DNA of 64,000 bases from Chenopodium formosanum (GCA_024500155.1 CM044877.1:21036001-21100000); one strand, 5' to 3'. Shown: positions 35,683-46,371, counted from the first letter of the stretch. The notes: generated by a model from the letters alone, not told the origin. Made by a program: numbers and translations.

Positions 35683-36254
35683 TTACTTGAGTAGGATACT
35701 CAAGAGAGCTACGTTTGACCTGATTCCTTAAGAAAGGATACGTAGGCAACCCTTTACGGGTGCGGCCACTTTATTTTTTTAAAAACTCGCATCCCAGAAA
35801 TAATTAAAAATTCGACAGAAGATCGATGGAACATCGGCGTCACAGAAAACACTCTGGCGCCAGACTATGACCAACAGCGCTAGACGACGGCGTCCATCGC
35901 CTGACGCCATACTGCCGCAGCTGGCGCCAGTCTCGAAATCGTGGCACCAATTCACAGTTAAATTTTGGGAACATTTCGGTGTTTTTCGGAAACTTTTCGA
36001 CTTCTGTACTCGAAAAATTTCTGGATTTTTTTTTTCGGTTTTCATTGCTTTAATAAAATAAATTTAAAGTACATAATTTAATTAAAAGCTTAAATTTCAT
36101 TAATAAAATAAATTACATTATTGATGGAATTTAAATAAAGCTTAAACAAATTAACTTTAAATAAAAAAAATATAAACTAAGTCTAATAATTGGAAATTAA
36201 GCAATGCTCCTAATCTTCCTTTTCTTTCCTAGCCCTTTTCCAATTTTTGTATGC
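35683..36254 (+). other. post-pol region of element B
   Basis: Contains the post-pol phrase GGATACGTAGGCAACCC (~35737) common after pol in Ogre-type elements, a GGCGC array (about 35850-35945: TGGCGCCAG, CAGCGCTAG, TGACGCCA, CTGGCGCCAG) and A/T-rich sequence up to the antisense gene. No ORF is called. Confidence 0.65.
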
Positions 36255-37723
36255 TTACTCCTCCTCATCCATAACCTTATCTAGTAGGCATCCTTTAGAG
36301 GACCTACATTCAATCTTGGAGTAGATAGTTTCCCCTTCAGCTAGGATTCCATTCTTCTTTTCTACCCAAACTTTTTTCTCTGTGGTGTCAGTTTTCTTTT
36401 TTCCCTTATCTTTTGTAGTACTTTTCTTCCTACGCATTGCAGGTGTTTTGAATTCAATTCTTTCACCTATGCGTTCCCTAACAGGAACCACCTTGTCACC
36501 TAGACAACTCTTCACATCAGTTTTACCTTGATTTTTCTTCAATTCCTTTAAAGGTTTCTTCAGCAGCCACTTCTTCACATCATTGGGCAAGGAAGGAGGA
36601 ACCTTTTGGGTAATTACTTCCCATAAAGTTCTGGCGCTCCAATAAGCATCAAATTTGTCTACTTCCTGGGAGACAGGAAACTCGTAGAGAGGACGAAGAT
36701 CTCCAGAAGGAATAGTCTGAAGTAGGTCGTATTGCCTTTTTACCCTGCAGGGATAATAATAAGTCATACGGGACAAGCTTGGAAGATGGCAGAAAGGTTG
36801 CTTGTTGACACCAACCATCCTTTATATTTTCCACCAAGGGATGACCCACTTGATGGAAAAATTGCAGGATTCGAAGACCCTCTTCCACTCGTGGCGCCCC
36901 ATCTTAGAGAAGCGTTTATTCCTCCTCACGAAGCAATTTAGGGTGTACTTCTCAATATTGTCTAGAGGGCTAACTAATTCCAGCCTTTCCATTAGCCACA
37001 TCTGTAAAAAATTTGCAATGCAAATAAATTATTATTACTATACAAAAATATATTTTTGATTTCTGTAATTATTTTTTTTTCTAACTGTAATAAAATTGGA
37101 GAGCCCCGAGAAGGTGCTTTTGGGTTCCTCTTTAATTCATCGAGACTAATCATAGTCTCTCCAACTATCAATGGCATTGGATTTCTCCCTGATTCAATTT
37201 GTTCTAATACGGTGGTTATAATTGATTGACCCTCATTATTTTTACCACTAGTAAGAAAAAATTGATTAAGCATACAAAATAAGAAAGCCCTTCTTCTATA
37301 AATATGAAAATATTCGGAGTGAGGTTTATCAAAATAATGGCGAGCAAATTCTTTCAAATTAACTATGTTGTCATCTACTATTTTTGATAGATCCCTTTCT
37401 TTTAAATTGAAGAAGCGTTCAAAATCCTTATAATAATATGCATCTATTCTAGGGATTACTACAAGATCTATTGTAGGGAAACCTAAAATAGCACCAAATT
37501 CTTCCGGCAAAGGGCTAATTTCATCATACCCTATTCTAAAGCAATGAGTATCAACATCCCAATATTCTAGAGCGGTATGAATAAAATCTAAGTCAAGATC
37601 TACCCCTTTGATACCATAAATATCCCCCAAGTGAAACACATCTAATTCTTTTCTTTCTTTGGCATTAAGAGACCTACACCATTCATGAGTGTAGTTGGTG
37701 AAAGTCTTGGTGACTAGAGACAT
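36255..37723 (-). pseudogene. element B antisense gene 1, DUF7745-like (aORF)
   Basis: Minus-strand gene inside a plus-strand element. Exon 1 is 37723-37085 (MSLVTKTFTNYTHEW ...), with FIHTALEYWDVDTHCF and PLPEEFGAILGFP, the 'fWd..yr.F.f....ltPtleE...l' pattern of plant DUF7745/PMD-type proteins. It ends SRGSPILLQ; exon 2 resumes at 37001 with MWLMERLELVSP, then WKRVFESCNFSIKW, WVIPWW and YYYPCRVKRQYDL, also family blocks. The acceptor TTTTTTACAG is good, but in-frame joining needs CAG|TTAG as donor, so the GT seems lost. One stop (TAA) follows the WW block near 36826. The C-terminus is Lys-rich (KSTTKDKGKKKTD), perhaps nuclear. Function unknown. Confidence 0.75.
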
Positions 37724-37796
37724 GATATTATTTTTTTCTAAAGCTAAGAAATATTTAGTTGCTGAAATTATGAAAAGAATCGGCTGGGCAGGGGAC

Positions 37797-37960
37797 TATT
37801 TATGCACGAAATCGGAGCAGTTTTAATCTGGGAAGGATTCGAGATCAGCGCTCTTTAGCGCCAGACGCTACTATTGGCGGCTGACGCCAGAGCTTGGCGC
37901 CAAACGCTAAGTGTAGCGCCTGACGCTACACCAAAACGCGTGGCGCCAATTTGCCTCGTC
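37797..37960 (-). promoter_or_regulatory. promoter of antisense gene 1: GGCGC array plus TATA
   Basis: On the minus strand, CATAAATA (37797-37804) lies about 75 bp before the ATG at 37723, and a GGCGC array (37855-37960; TTAGCGCCAGACGCTA, TTGGCGCCAAACGCTA, TAGCGCCTGACGCTA) lies 50 bp further upstream. Same layout as in the LTR promoters. Confidence 0.6.
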
Positions 37961-38276
37961 GTCGCGCTTTCTAAAACCGCGTTTTTAACTTAATTCGAGT
38001 CTGCTAATGACTTTACGGCTTCCTTATCTTTTTCTAAACATCTATTTATTCCTTTTTTTAATTAATATAGCTATAATATTAATTATATTATTTTTTTGGA
38101 TTTTATTTAGACTAATTTCAATGTTTTTATAAATCCAATATTTTATTTTTGTCTTTTCCTTTTTCATTTTTTTCTTTTTTGGGGGAGAAAGTCGGATACC
38201 CTCCATCAATAATAAAAATGACGGAATTTTTGCGCAAAATTATTTGTCACATTTTCTTGCACACACAACCATGCAC

Positions 38277-38315
<39 letters not shown>

Positions 38316-38410
38316 GAAAAAACATGATAAATAAAATAAACTCATAATAGTATGTATATACAAAATATGTCTAAAAAAATGAGTCTAACTGAAAGGCAAA
38401 GTTCTATACA
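37961..38410. other. spacer between antisense genes, with (AAT)n
   Basis: A/T-rich spacer. (TAA)n microsatellite at 38279-38312. No gene. Confidence 0.7.
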
Positions 38411-38413
38411 AAG

Positions 38414-40786
38414 TCAAATAAATAATAAAAAGCACAGGTATAAGCTAGGCAAAGGGGGACGTAAACCCATCATCGCATAAAACTCTGTCGTACGAGGAGT
38501 AACCTCTCCACCAGCTCCGGTTCCAGCTCCAGTCTCCGCGGGAGGAGGAAAGCTCAACGTAGGACCCGTCCACCCGAGATCAACCTGAGGCTGAGGCTGC
38601 GGAGGCTGCTGCGATGACGAGCCAACCTCGTACATTCCACCACCTCTAAGAGCTGAGGTAGCCTCTCCCTGACCTACCGGCGCAGCATGTGCACCCTCAG
38701 AAGAAGAACCTGAACCCTCTACCATATCAGTACGGGCAGCCTCAGAGTGACCGCCTCTACCTCCTAAAGTAGTGCGGTGACGTCTCGAGCTAGACCTCAC
38801 CGGATCCCTCCGCACCTCAGGTCTCGTGCGGGTACGAGAAGGAATGGGTTGACCCTGCAAAAGAAATTAAAATCAGAAACAAGTAAAAAACGAAGCAGTA
38901 ATGCAAAAACACATGAAGGCAAGACTACCTCCGGAACGGCGTCGTCCCGACAGCAGGTAGCCACGTTCCTCATCCGGACAAGCTGGCTCCGGAAGACATC
39001 TATACATCGTGCCATCGCCGAAACCACCTCGCGTGAGAACTGTCAAAGAAATCTGTCAGTAAACATGCATAATATATATGGACAAAATTTGCAAAAAAAC
39101 AAGCTTACTCGAGTCTGGTGACGAGGAATCGACCGCTCTACGAAGCGCTCATCCTCAGGAGCCGGAGGAATCATCTCCTCAATCGGCCCATATGTCCCCT
39201 GGTAATGGATAAACATACGGGGTGGCACGAACTCAGCAGCATTGTCCTGATGAAGCAAAACAAAGTCAGTGAAGCATCACTTGGGGGCTACTTAACTTAA
39301 GGTAAAAGCTGAAAAATCGTACTGCCACATCCTAGGCCGGTACAGGAATTGGAGCTAACAACGGCAGTAGCTCCTCCGCATAGCATCGCCCAAGGATCGT
39401 GTAAGATCGCCAAGGGGTACCAGCTCCCTCTGACATGCTCAACAACCTCGCGGTGTTAAACATGTGACGTGGTGGATGAGCAGGAACGACAAAGGTATCA
39501 GAGGAATGCTGTTTGGAAACCCTCTCTCAAAGATATGCAATCGCTCTATAGGTCCCCAAGAAATAGTGACGCTCAGCATAATACTGCGCGGCTAACCCAG
39601 GGACTGCCATGTCGACCCATGGTCGGTACATCACCTCAGGCTCCTGCAAAGAGCGTCAATCAGGAAATAGTCTGTCTAAGGCATCACAAAATGTCGAATA
39701 AGAAAGGAATCATACCGAGATGATCAAATCTCGGACATATGTAGTGGATATCCCCACACGAAGGCTGCCCTAGGAAGCACTAACTGGGAACGTGCGCGGC
39801 GACGGTCTCGCTGGCGCAGCAGAAGGGAAGTACTCGTAGAACCAGATCTACAAGGAGTTAAAATTATCAGTAAATGTTAACTAAAATGTAGAGCTAAACT
39901 TTATAGGGAATAAGTTTTACCTCTACGACCCTCCAAAAGCTGGACAAAGCAACATTCGTCCCAAAGGACCGGTGTCGACACGAGTCCCTCAGCGCTCGAA
40001 TGAAGTGAGCGTAGGCCAAGCTGGCCTAGTAATAAGTCCCAATCCGGTGTAGATCGCGGACAGTAGGAAGGTAGTAAAGCAGCGCCCTATTACCCTTGTC
40101 AGGGGAGAACGTCCCTGACAACAAAATAAGTGCAAAGATGCGCACCTGCTGCTCTTGGGTGGTCGCACCATCGTCCAAAGCCGCTGCTAGAGTCGAGTGG
40201 CGATTTCCCCTAGCGCTGAACTTAGACGACTCTACCTCAACTCGAGCTCGAATAGCAATCTGACCCAATAGCTCCTCGACCTCAGGGGAAAAAACGTCGA
40301 TCCCACTGTCGAATGGCAATGGCACGGAGTTAAACTCCAGTCCTGTGATGAGACTGAAGTAGGTAGGAGTGACCATCATCTCACCCCAAGGAAAGTGGAA
40401 AGTGTTGGTGGTGTCCCAAACGAACTCCACCAGAGCACGAACTACATGGTGACCCCTGCTGGAGGCAACCATTGCCTCGGAGGTCTCGTACAACGCAGTA
40501 AGACCGCAAGACTCCCATAGAAGTCTCGTCTGATTGTCTCTGGCGATGTACATCTTGTACAGATCGCCCAAGCCGTCACAGCCGGAACCATGATAGCGCG
40601 TCCTCCCAACAGTGATGCCTTGTCTCACCCTCTCAGAAATGTGGTGGACGGGGGAAATGTACAAGGTCCGCTCATCCACTCGGGGAGTCGACCAAGCGAA
40701 GTGGACGGCTCGGCATCATCCTCCACGGGCTCATGCTCCCGTCGAACGTCTCGGGACCGTGAACCGGAACCTCGCTGTCTAGCCAT
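38414..40786 (-). pseudogene. element B antisense gene 2: plant mobile domain (PMD) protein, six coding exons
   Basis: Minus strand. Exons with GT-AG borders: 40786-39921, 39847-39716, 39643 to about 39330, 39246-39109, 39039-38929, 38854-38414. Exon 1 starts MARQRGSGSRSRDV, loses frame near 40690, then has the PMD core: ALVEFVWDTTNTFHFPWGEM and SLITGLEFNSVPLPFD (LVE.W...THTFH.P.GEMT.TL.D......G pattern). The domain continues over intron 1 (HFIRALRDSC, SSFWRVVE | IWFYEYFP). The last exon is Ser/Pro/Gln-rich and low-complexity. Stops interrupt exon 1 (TAG at 40026, where relatives have Trp), exon 2 and exon 3. PMD proteins (MAIN/MAIL family) act in plant silencing and genome stability; a role here is inference. 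Confidence 0.85.
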
Positions 40787-40794
40787 GCTTCATT

Positions 40795-41253
40795 CTGCAG
40801 AATTATCATAAATTAAGGTTCTATAGTATCTAAGGTTAGCCTAGCCGCATGATACTATGTTTGCAAAAAATAGAGTACATAGTACTAAAACAGAGCACAA
40901 ATTCAAATTGAGCATAACGACATTTTCAAGAAATCAAACAATTTCTTGCAATACTACAGTAATTATTGTGACAAATTGGACAAGAATTTCTAGAAAAAAC
41001 ATCAAGAACAAGCCACATTGCATTCCCGACCTTTAGAGTTCAACAATGGCAATTTGTTCATTTCTTCACAAAATTGAGTCAAACAAGTCTCAAATTACTC
41101 CCAAGGCAATATGTAAACATAATCAAGCAATTTCATGGCATAAAATTTGACAAACAAAGAGAATTAAGCATTATAAGTTTCGAATTTTCATGAAATTCGA
41201 GAATAAATGCATGCAAAATTCATAAAAACCGGTGTGAGTTTGAAGAAAACTTA
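40795..41253 (-). other. probable leader intron of the PMD antisense gene
   Basis: Minus-strand donor TATG|TAAGTT-like GTAAGTTTTC at 41253-41244 and acceptor TTCTGCAG ending at 40795, nine bases before the ATG. It would join a short untranslated exon near 41254-41380 to the coding exon. Confidence 0.5.
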
Positions 41254-41405
41254 CATAGATAGGGAAAATGGAAGAATTAAGCTTTGGTTTGTAACAAATT
41301 TGAGCGAATTTGGTTGAGAAACGAGCAAGAACGAAGCAAATGAATTTCTGGGAAATTTCGAGCAACAAACGAGACGAACAACAGCGAAAATGAAGAAGAG
41401 AAGGG

Positions 41406-41530
41406 TATTTAAGGAAAACCCGACTCTAGCGCGCAGCACCAGACATTGGCGTTAACAGATAGGCTTGGCGCCTGGCGCTAACTCCAGCGTCTGGCGCTAC
41501 AACCAATTGTGTGGCGCTGATGTTATTTTA
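41406..41530 (-). promoter_or_regulatory. promoter of PMD antisense gene: GGCGC array plus TATA-like site
   Basis: TATA-like CTTAAATA on the minus strand at 41406-41413 with a GGCGC array immediately upstream (41426-41530: TAGCGCGCAG, TTGGCGCCTGGCGCTAAC, TCTGGCGCTACA, TGGCGCTGAT). Confidence 0.5.
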
Positions 41531-41704
41531 GCGGCACTAGAATATTCAGCCACTCAGTACGGTTGTTCTAACTTTTTGCAATATATTTTGGGTTCCTTGG
41601 TATGCCAGTTAGCCCCTCTAAGCAATTTGACACAATTTTTAGTAATCGGCTTGATTACATAAAGTGATCGACTTGATGAAAGATCGTCTCACTTAGCTTA
41701 AAGC

Positions 41705-41840
41705 GCCTAAGCATTGGCTCATCGCAAAAGGCACCGACATACTGGTTCATTCAGAAAGGCACCGACATATTGGTTCATTCATTCAGCAAAGGGCACCGAC
41801 ATAATGGTTCACAAGCAGCAAAAGTGCCGACGTACAGGCA
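41705..41840 (+). repeat. short tandem repeat around GGCACCGACAT
   Basis: The phrase GGCACCGACATACTGGTTCA recurs about four times with 35-45 bp spacing (near 41729, 41757, 41789, 41823), increasingly diverged. Confidence 0.8.
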
Positions 41841-41859
41841 TAGCAGAAGCAAAGTTCAA

Positions 41860-42270
41860 GCGAACTTTTTAAAGATCGACAAGCGGAGATCTTCGGTAAT
41901 TTCCTTTAGAAAATTATCGCAACAAGTAAGGATAGCTTCAACCAAAGATATCTTCGACAGCGTTCTCTAGATTGTGGAAAGTTGTCAAAGACAACTGAAG
42001 GTGATTTCAAGCGAAGTTGTGTTCGATCATGTTCCCTTAGACGTGGAAGATGGTCACAAAGCAGAAGAGGATTGTTTTAAGCGAAGCAATCTTCGATAAT
42101 GTTCCCTGGTTTGTGGAATATTATCAAAGCGGAAGAGGATCATTTCAAGCAAAGCAATCTTCAATATTGGAAGCAGTTACAAGTGTAGCGGTTTTCAAGC
42201 GGGATGACATTCTCTTGGTAGGAAGTCATCAAAACGGAAAAACAACAACAAATTGTTTACTTTCAGAGAC
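41860..42270 (+). repeat. degenerate ~80-bp tandem repeat before the 3' LTR of B
   Basis: Units with TTCAAGCGAAG..ATCTTCGA.AATGTTCCCT...GTGGAA.ATTATCAAAG recur about four to five times. Conspicuous AAGC...TTCGA words; no coding sense. Subterminal arrays of this kind are common in Ogre-type elements. Confidence 0.75.
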
Positions 42271-42449
42271 GTATGCTCGACGGTTCAAGATACGCATTTC
42301 TTAACTCTTTTATCTGTTTAACTAACGCTAGTTTGCAGGTATCAGCGTTGCAAGAGTGATTTAGGATCGCATAACGCTCTGAATCATTCTCCGTCCCTAT
42401 CGATACTTTGACTTTTGTTTTCGAAACTTGCGTTTCTCCAAACTCAGTC

Positions 42450-42463
42450 AAAGTGGGGGCTTC
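42450..42463 (+). promoter_or_regulatory. polypurine tract of element B
   Basis: AAAGTGGGGGCTTC directly before TGTAGACACC. Confidence 0.85.
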
Positions 42464-44381
42464 TGTAGACACCCATTTGTGTCTCCTCAAAACCAAACCC
42501 AGTGATGAGTACCTTTCACGTCGAATCATAATCGAATGAAGTGAAAGTGTGGAAAGTTTAGTGTTGCAGATAGTTTTAATTTCTTTTCTTTTCTCTCTGT
42601 TTTTGAAAACCTATTTTTGAGAAAACAGCCAATACAGTTTGGTTGGTCCATGATATGGGTCCAATAGTAGTGTAATTGGATGGGGCTTGTCAAGAGCTTT
42701 CCAACGATATATTATAAGCCCAATTCCGATGAATATTGAGGATGTTATGGCCAAAATACCAAATTGGGCCCGGTTTGAGCCTTATATGCGGCCCACTAAT
42801 CTAGGGGAGGGCCTAATATGGATTTATCATTCCTAATGCAATTAGGAATGGTTTTAATCTTCTAGATTCTTCTAGAAGGTTCTTTTCATTTCTAATTCAA
42901 TTAGCATTGATAAATTGACTTTTGTTGACCTTTTAGAGTTTTAATCAGAATCAAAGAACGTTTTTGAGGAAAATACGATTTTATCCTCCTGTACGGCAAT
43001 TTTTATTTGATTTTAAGAAAACGCGTGAATTTCTAAGTCAGCGCCAAACGTCAGCTTTAGCGCCTGACGCTACGCTTGGCGCCTGGCGCTAGCCTTAACG
43101 TCTGGCGCTAAGGTCAGCATTTAGCACTAACTTGGATTTTTGCGTCAGAATTCTGTTTTTGATGTTTTATCTTTTTGGCTAATTTTCTCTATAAATAACG
43201 TGTTAAAAACTCCATTTTGACTCACCAACTCTCATCAAGATTCTCTTGATTACTCTCTCTCTCTCTCTCTATTCTAAACTAGCCTTCTCTCAAATCTAAA
43301 AATTCCGGACTCATTAGATTTAGAAACACCTAACCACATTCAAAGTTGCCTTCGCCCTAGACATGAAAGGTTTAATTTCTGAGGGTTTGGTCCTAAATCT
43401 CTATTTCAATTATTTAATTTAATTGTTTGTCTATTATTTTCCTTGAAATTACTAACGTGTGTATTTTGTTATTAGAAAGAGGTACAAGGCATCAAAGTAA
43501 GTACTTTAATGGTTTTTATTGATGTTATGATATAGAAATCATGCTTAGGTTGTTATTATGATATTCCTAGTATCATGTCTAGGGTAATTTTAATATTAAG
43601 TATGATTAAAAGTATGATGCTTCCTATTTTGTTTCCTAATATTCATGATGTTAGTATCATGTTAGGGTTAAAGCTTTGATTTTTATTGTTTAGTGACATG
43701 CTAGGGTTTGTTATTAATCTTGTTAGTATCATGCCTAGGATCTTACTATTATTATGCTTTAACATTATCATGATTATTTTTATGATTTATGATTTTAATT
43801 GTTATAATTATTGTTATGATATTTATTATTATTTTAATTATTATATTGATTATTATGTTGCTTGATATTTATTGTTATTGCTTGATCACACCTTTTTATG
43901 CATGTTTAAAGGGAATTTATACTTGTAATCACGCTTAATAAGATAATTAATAATCTTGTTTAGGGTTAATTTGATTATAATTCAAGTGATCGCCAATAAT
44001 AGATTTTATTTGTGCATTAATATTCAACCAACATAGATAAACAGGTTTAGGGTTAATCCTATTGATTGCATGTTAGTCAGAAAGCGCACATGAATACGAT
44101 CAGAATAAAGTAGAGGTCTATTATTAGGGCAGGTTCAATCTCTTTTAGGTTGGATTTGTACCTTCATCCCCAAACCCTATTTTGTTCAAGACCTTATGGA
44201 GTTGGCGATCTCATGGATCGTTAAGGGGTGTAACCTTCACCTCGAGAACGGTTTACAAGTTCCTAAAAAACTTGTTGGCGACTCTTTTGCTCTATCTTCT
44301 TCCCTTTTTGACGCCACCGTACTTTAGTGTATGATCACAGTGGGTTCAAGCTAGGGGTTAACAATTGAAATATTTCCTACA
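42464..44381 (+). repeat. 3' LTR of element B
   Basis: 1918 bp, starting TGTAGACACC and ending TTTCCTACA, followed by GTAGG (44382-44386). TATA at 43190-43197 with a GGCGC array at 43039-43130 that is one ~19-bp step longer than in the 5' LTR. Confidence 0.95.
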
Positions 44382-45540
44382 GTAGGGCCCTTCCCAATTT
44401 AGGGTTAGCTTTCCTTCTTTATTGGCTCGACCTACCGCATCCATCTTTCTTAAAACCAAGTCTCCTATCTTAAATGGATGCTTAGACACTCGGCGGTTGT
44501 ATGCCCTGGTCATCCTTAGTCGATAGATATCATGTCTAAGTGTTGCATTGCCCCTGGCTTCTGGAAGAAAGTCCAGGGCGGTCTTCATAGCCTCCTATTT
44601 GGCCGATTTATCATATAGCATAACCCCAAGAGTGGGCTCAAACATCTCAACTGGGAGTACGGCTTCGGCACCATAGACCAAAAAGAATGGGGTCTCTCCT
44701 GTGGAACTTTTTGATGTTGTTCGTATGGACCATAACACATTGACCAGCTTATCTGCCCACAAGCCGCCTGCTTTCTCAAGCTTATGCTTGATACCGTTGG
44801 AGATCAACTTGTTATAGGCTTCTACCTGGCCGTTGGCCAGTGGACGACTGACCGAGGCAAAACAGTGTGTTATGCCCTAGTCCCTCAACCATTCTTTGAG
44901 CTAGCGCGTTTCAAATTGGGGTCCATTATCGAACACTGTAGACTGCGGCAATCCATAACGAGTGATTATATTCTTCCAAATGAAGGTTGACACGTCTGTC
45001 CACTTGATCCCTTGGACGGCCTCAACTTCTACCCACTTTGTGAAGTAGTCAACAGCTATTAACACATACCGCCGCTGGCCGGATGTCGGTGTATACAACC
45101 CTAAGATATCTATGCCCCACTTTGAGAAGGGAAGTGGACTACTTATGGCCGACAAACTGTTGGCTGGTCGGTGAATTAGGGTTGCAAACCTTTGGCATTT
45201 ATCACATTTCCTCACCATTTGCATTGTGTCTTCATTCATGCTTGGCCAGTAATAACCTAATTGGGTAGCCTTTTCGACCAAGGCTCGTCCTCTAATATGC
45301 AAACCACAGTTAGATCATCTAGCACATCATACCCTCTTTCCGTAATTCCGGGGTTATACACTTCAAATACGGCTTCACAAAAACTTTTTCGAATAGTTCC
45401 CCGTTTTTCATCTTGAACTAGGCTGCTCTCTTCTTCATCAGCCAGCTCTCTTTCGGATTGGCCGGGAGCAATCCATCCTTTAGATAGGAAATCATTCCGT
45501 CCGTCCAAGTTGAGCTTCTGTCAATAATTAGTACTGGCTT
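44382..45540 (-). pseudogene. element A integrase (main part)
   Basis: Minus strand. Zinc region: HIRGRALVEKATQLGYYW ... CDKCQRF (45300-45195). Core: WGIDILGLYTP (first Asp, ~45115), VFDNGPQFET (second Asp, ~44935) and GQVEAYNKLISNGI (Glu, ~44830). C-terminal part IYRLRMTRAYNRRV ... KLTLNWEGPY is cut at 44387 by element B and continues at 22922. In-frame stops, for example near 44878. Corresponding residues in element C are nearly collinear. Confidence 0.9.
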
Positions 45541-45989
45541 GGCATCAATACTCCTTCCCAAAACACTGATGTGGGAGTATCACATGATGCCGAGGATGCT
45601 AACTTAGAAAAGGCGTCCGCTTGATGATGTTCCAAATGGGGGACATGTTGCACAGCGAAATACTATAGGCCCTCGGCCTCTTCTTTAACCATCTGCAGAT
45701 ATTTCATCATGGTCGGCTCCTTGGCTTCAAAGTCACCATTCACTTAGCTGACTATCAGCTAGGAATCCAAACTAACATCAATCTTAACTGCCTCTGTCGT
45801 CTTACACATTCTAAGCCCGACCGCTAAGGCTTCGTACTCGACCTCGTTGTTGGAGGATTGGAATTTAAATCTCATTGCATACTCAAATTTGTGCCCTTTC
45901 GGAGACTAACATATGATTTCAGCGCCACATCTGGACGTTGTTGGGCTTCCATCCACATAAACCTTTCATATTTCCCTGCCTTCTGCAAG
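45541..45989 (-). pseudogene. element A second RNase H
   Basis: Minus-strand reading: KVYVDGSP near 45960-45937 (Asp), FQSSNNEVEYEALAVGLRMCK near 45865-45805 (catalytic Glu present), IDVSLDS near 45780-45760 (Asp). The end with HHQADAFSKLASS lies near 45600-45630. Several TAA/TAG stops. The reading frame is separated from the upstream RNase H by the MITE at 45990-46371. Confidence 0.78.
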
Positions 45990-46371
45990 TAGACCTGGTT
46001 ATTGGGCGGGTCGGGTTAGGATCGGTGCGGGTCATTTGCGTGTCAAAGTTAAAGAGGGTCACATTTTATAGGGTCAATATAGGGTTGGGACAATGCGGGC
46101 CGCGGGTCGATAATGGGTGGGCCTACAAAATATCAATTAAAATAAATATTGGACAAAACCATTATTAAATACATATGAATACAAATTAATCTATATAACT
46201 ATTTTTACATTATGTATTTTCTTTATCAACTAAATTGGAAAAATATGTTGGCCCTATATTGACCCTACCCAATAAGGGCTCTGTCCATTAATAGCCATGT
46301 CCATTAAAATCCCTATAAGCTTGGCCCTGACCCTATTATCATTGGGCTACCCTGTCCAATAACCACCTCTA
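45990..46371. mobile_element. hAT-type MITE inserted in element A pol
   Basis: 382 bp, ends TAGACCTGGTTATTGG and (reverse complement of the right end) TAGAGGTGGTTATTGG: 14 of 16 matching. Flanked by TCTGCAAG (45982-45989) and CCTGCAAG (46372-46379), an 8-bp duplication with one mismatch, the hAT size. Internal sequence is A/T-rich with no ORF. GGGTCGGGTT/GACCCTACCC words near both ends extend the inverted repeat loosely. Confidence 0.8.

Larger units (their letters stand above)
22928..44381 (+). mobile_element. Ogre/Tat-like Ty3/gypsy element B, complete, 21.5 kb
   Basis: Two ~1.9-kb LTRs starting TGTAGACACC and ending CCTACA, 5-bp target duplication GTAGG, primer site, polypurine tract and a long interior. 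Order: leader with an inverted solo LTR, gag with three knuckle modules, protease, linker, RT, RNase H, archaeal-type second RNase H, integrase, then two antisense genes (DUF7745-like and PMD), tandem repeats and 3' LTR. The >20 kb size, primer site, dual RNase H and long regions outside gag-pol fit the Tat/Ogre lineage. Stops and frameshifts throughout gag-pol mean the copy is not autonomous. Confidence 0.93.

Noticed and set aside
38777..39121. Plus-strand frames opposite the PMD gene (also 40590-40811, 39469-39723)
   Set aside because: They are shadows of the minus-strand exons, whose splice sites and PMD motifs are clear.
41718..42270. Possible CRISPR-like array
   Set aside because: Repeats are degenerate, spacers are not unique, and the context is a plant retroelement.
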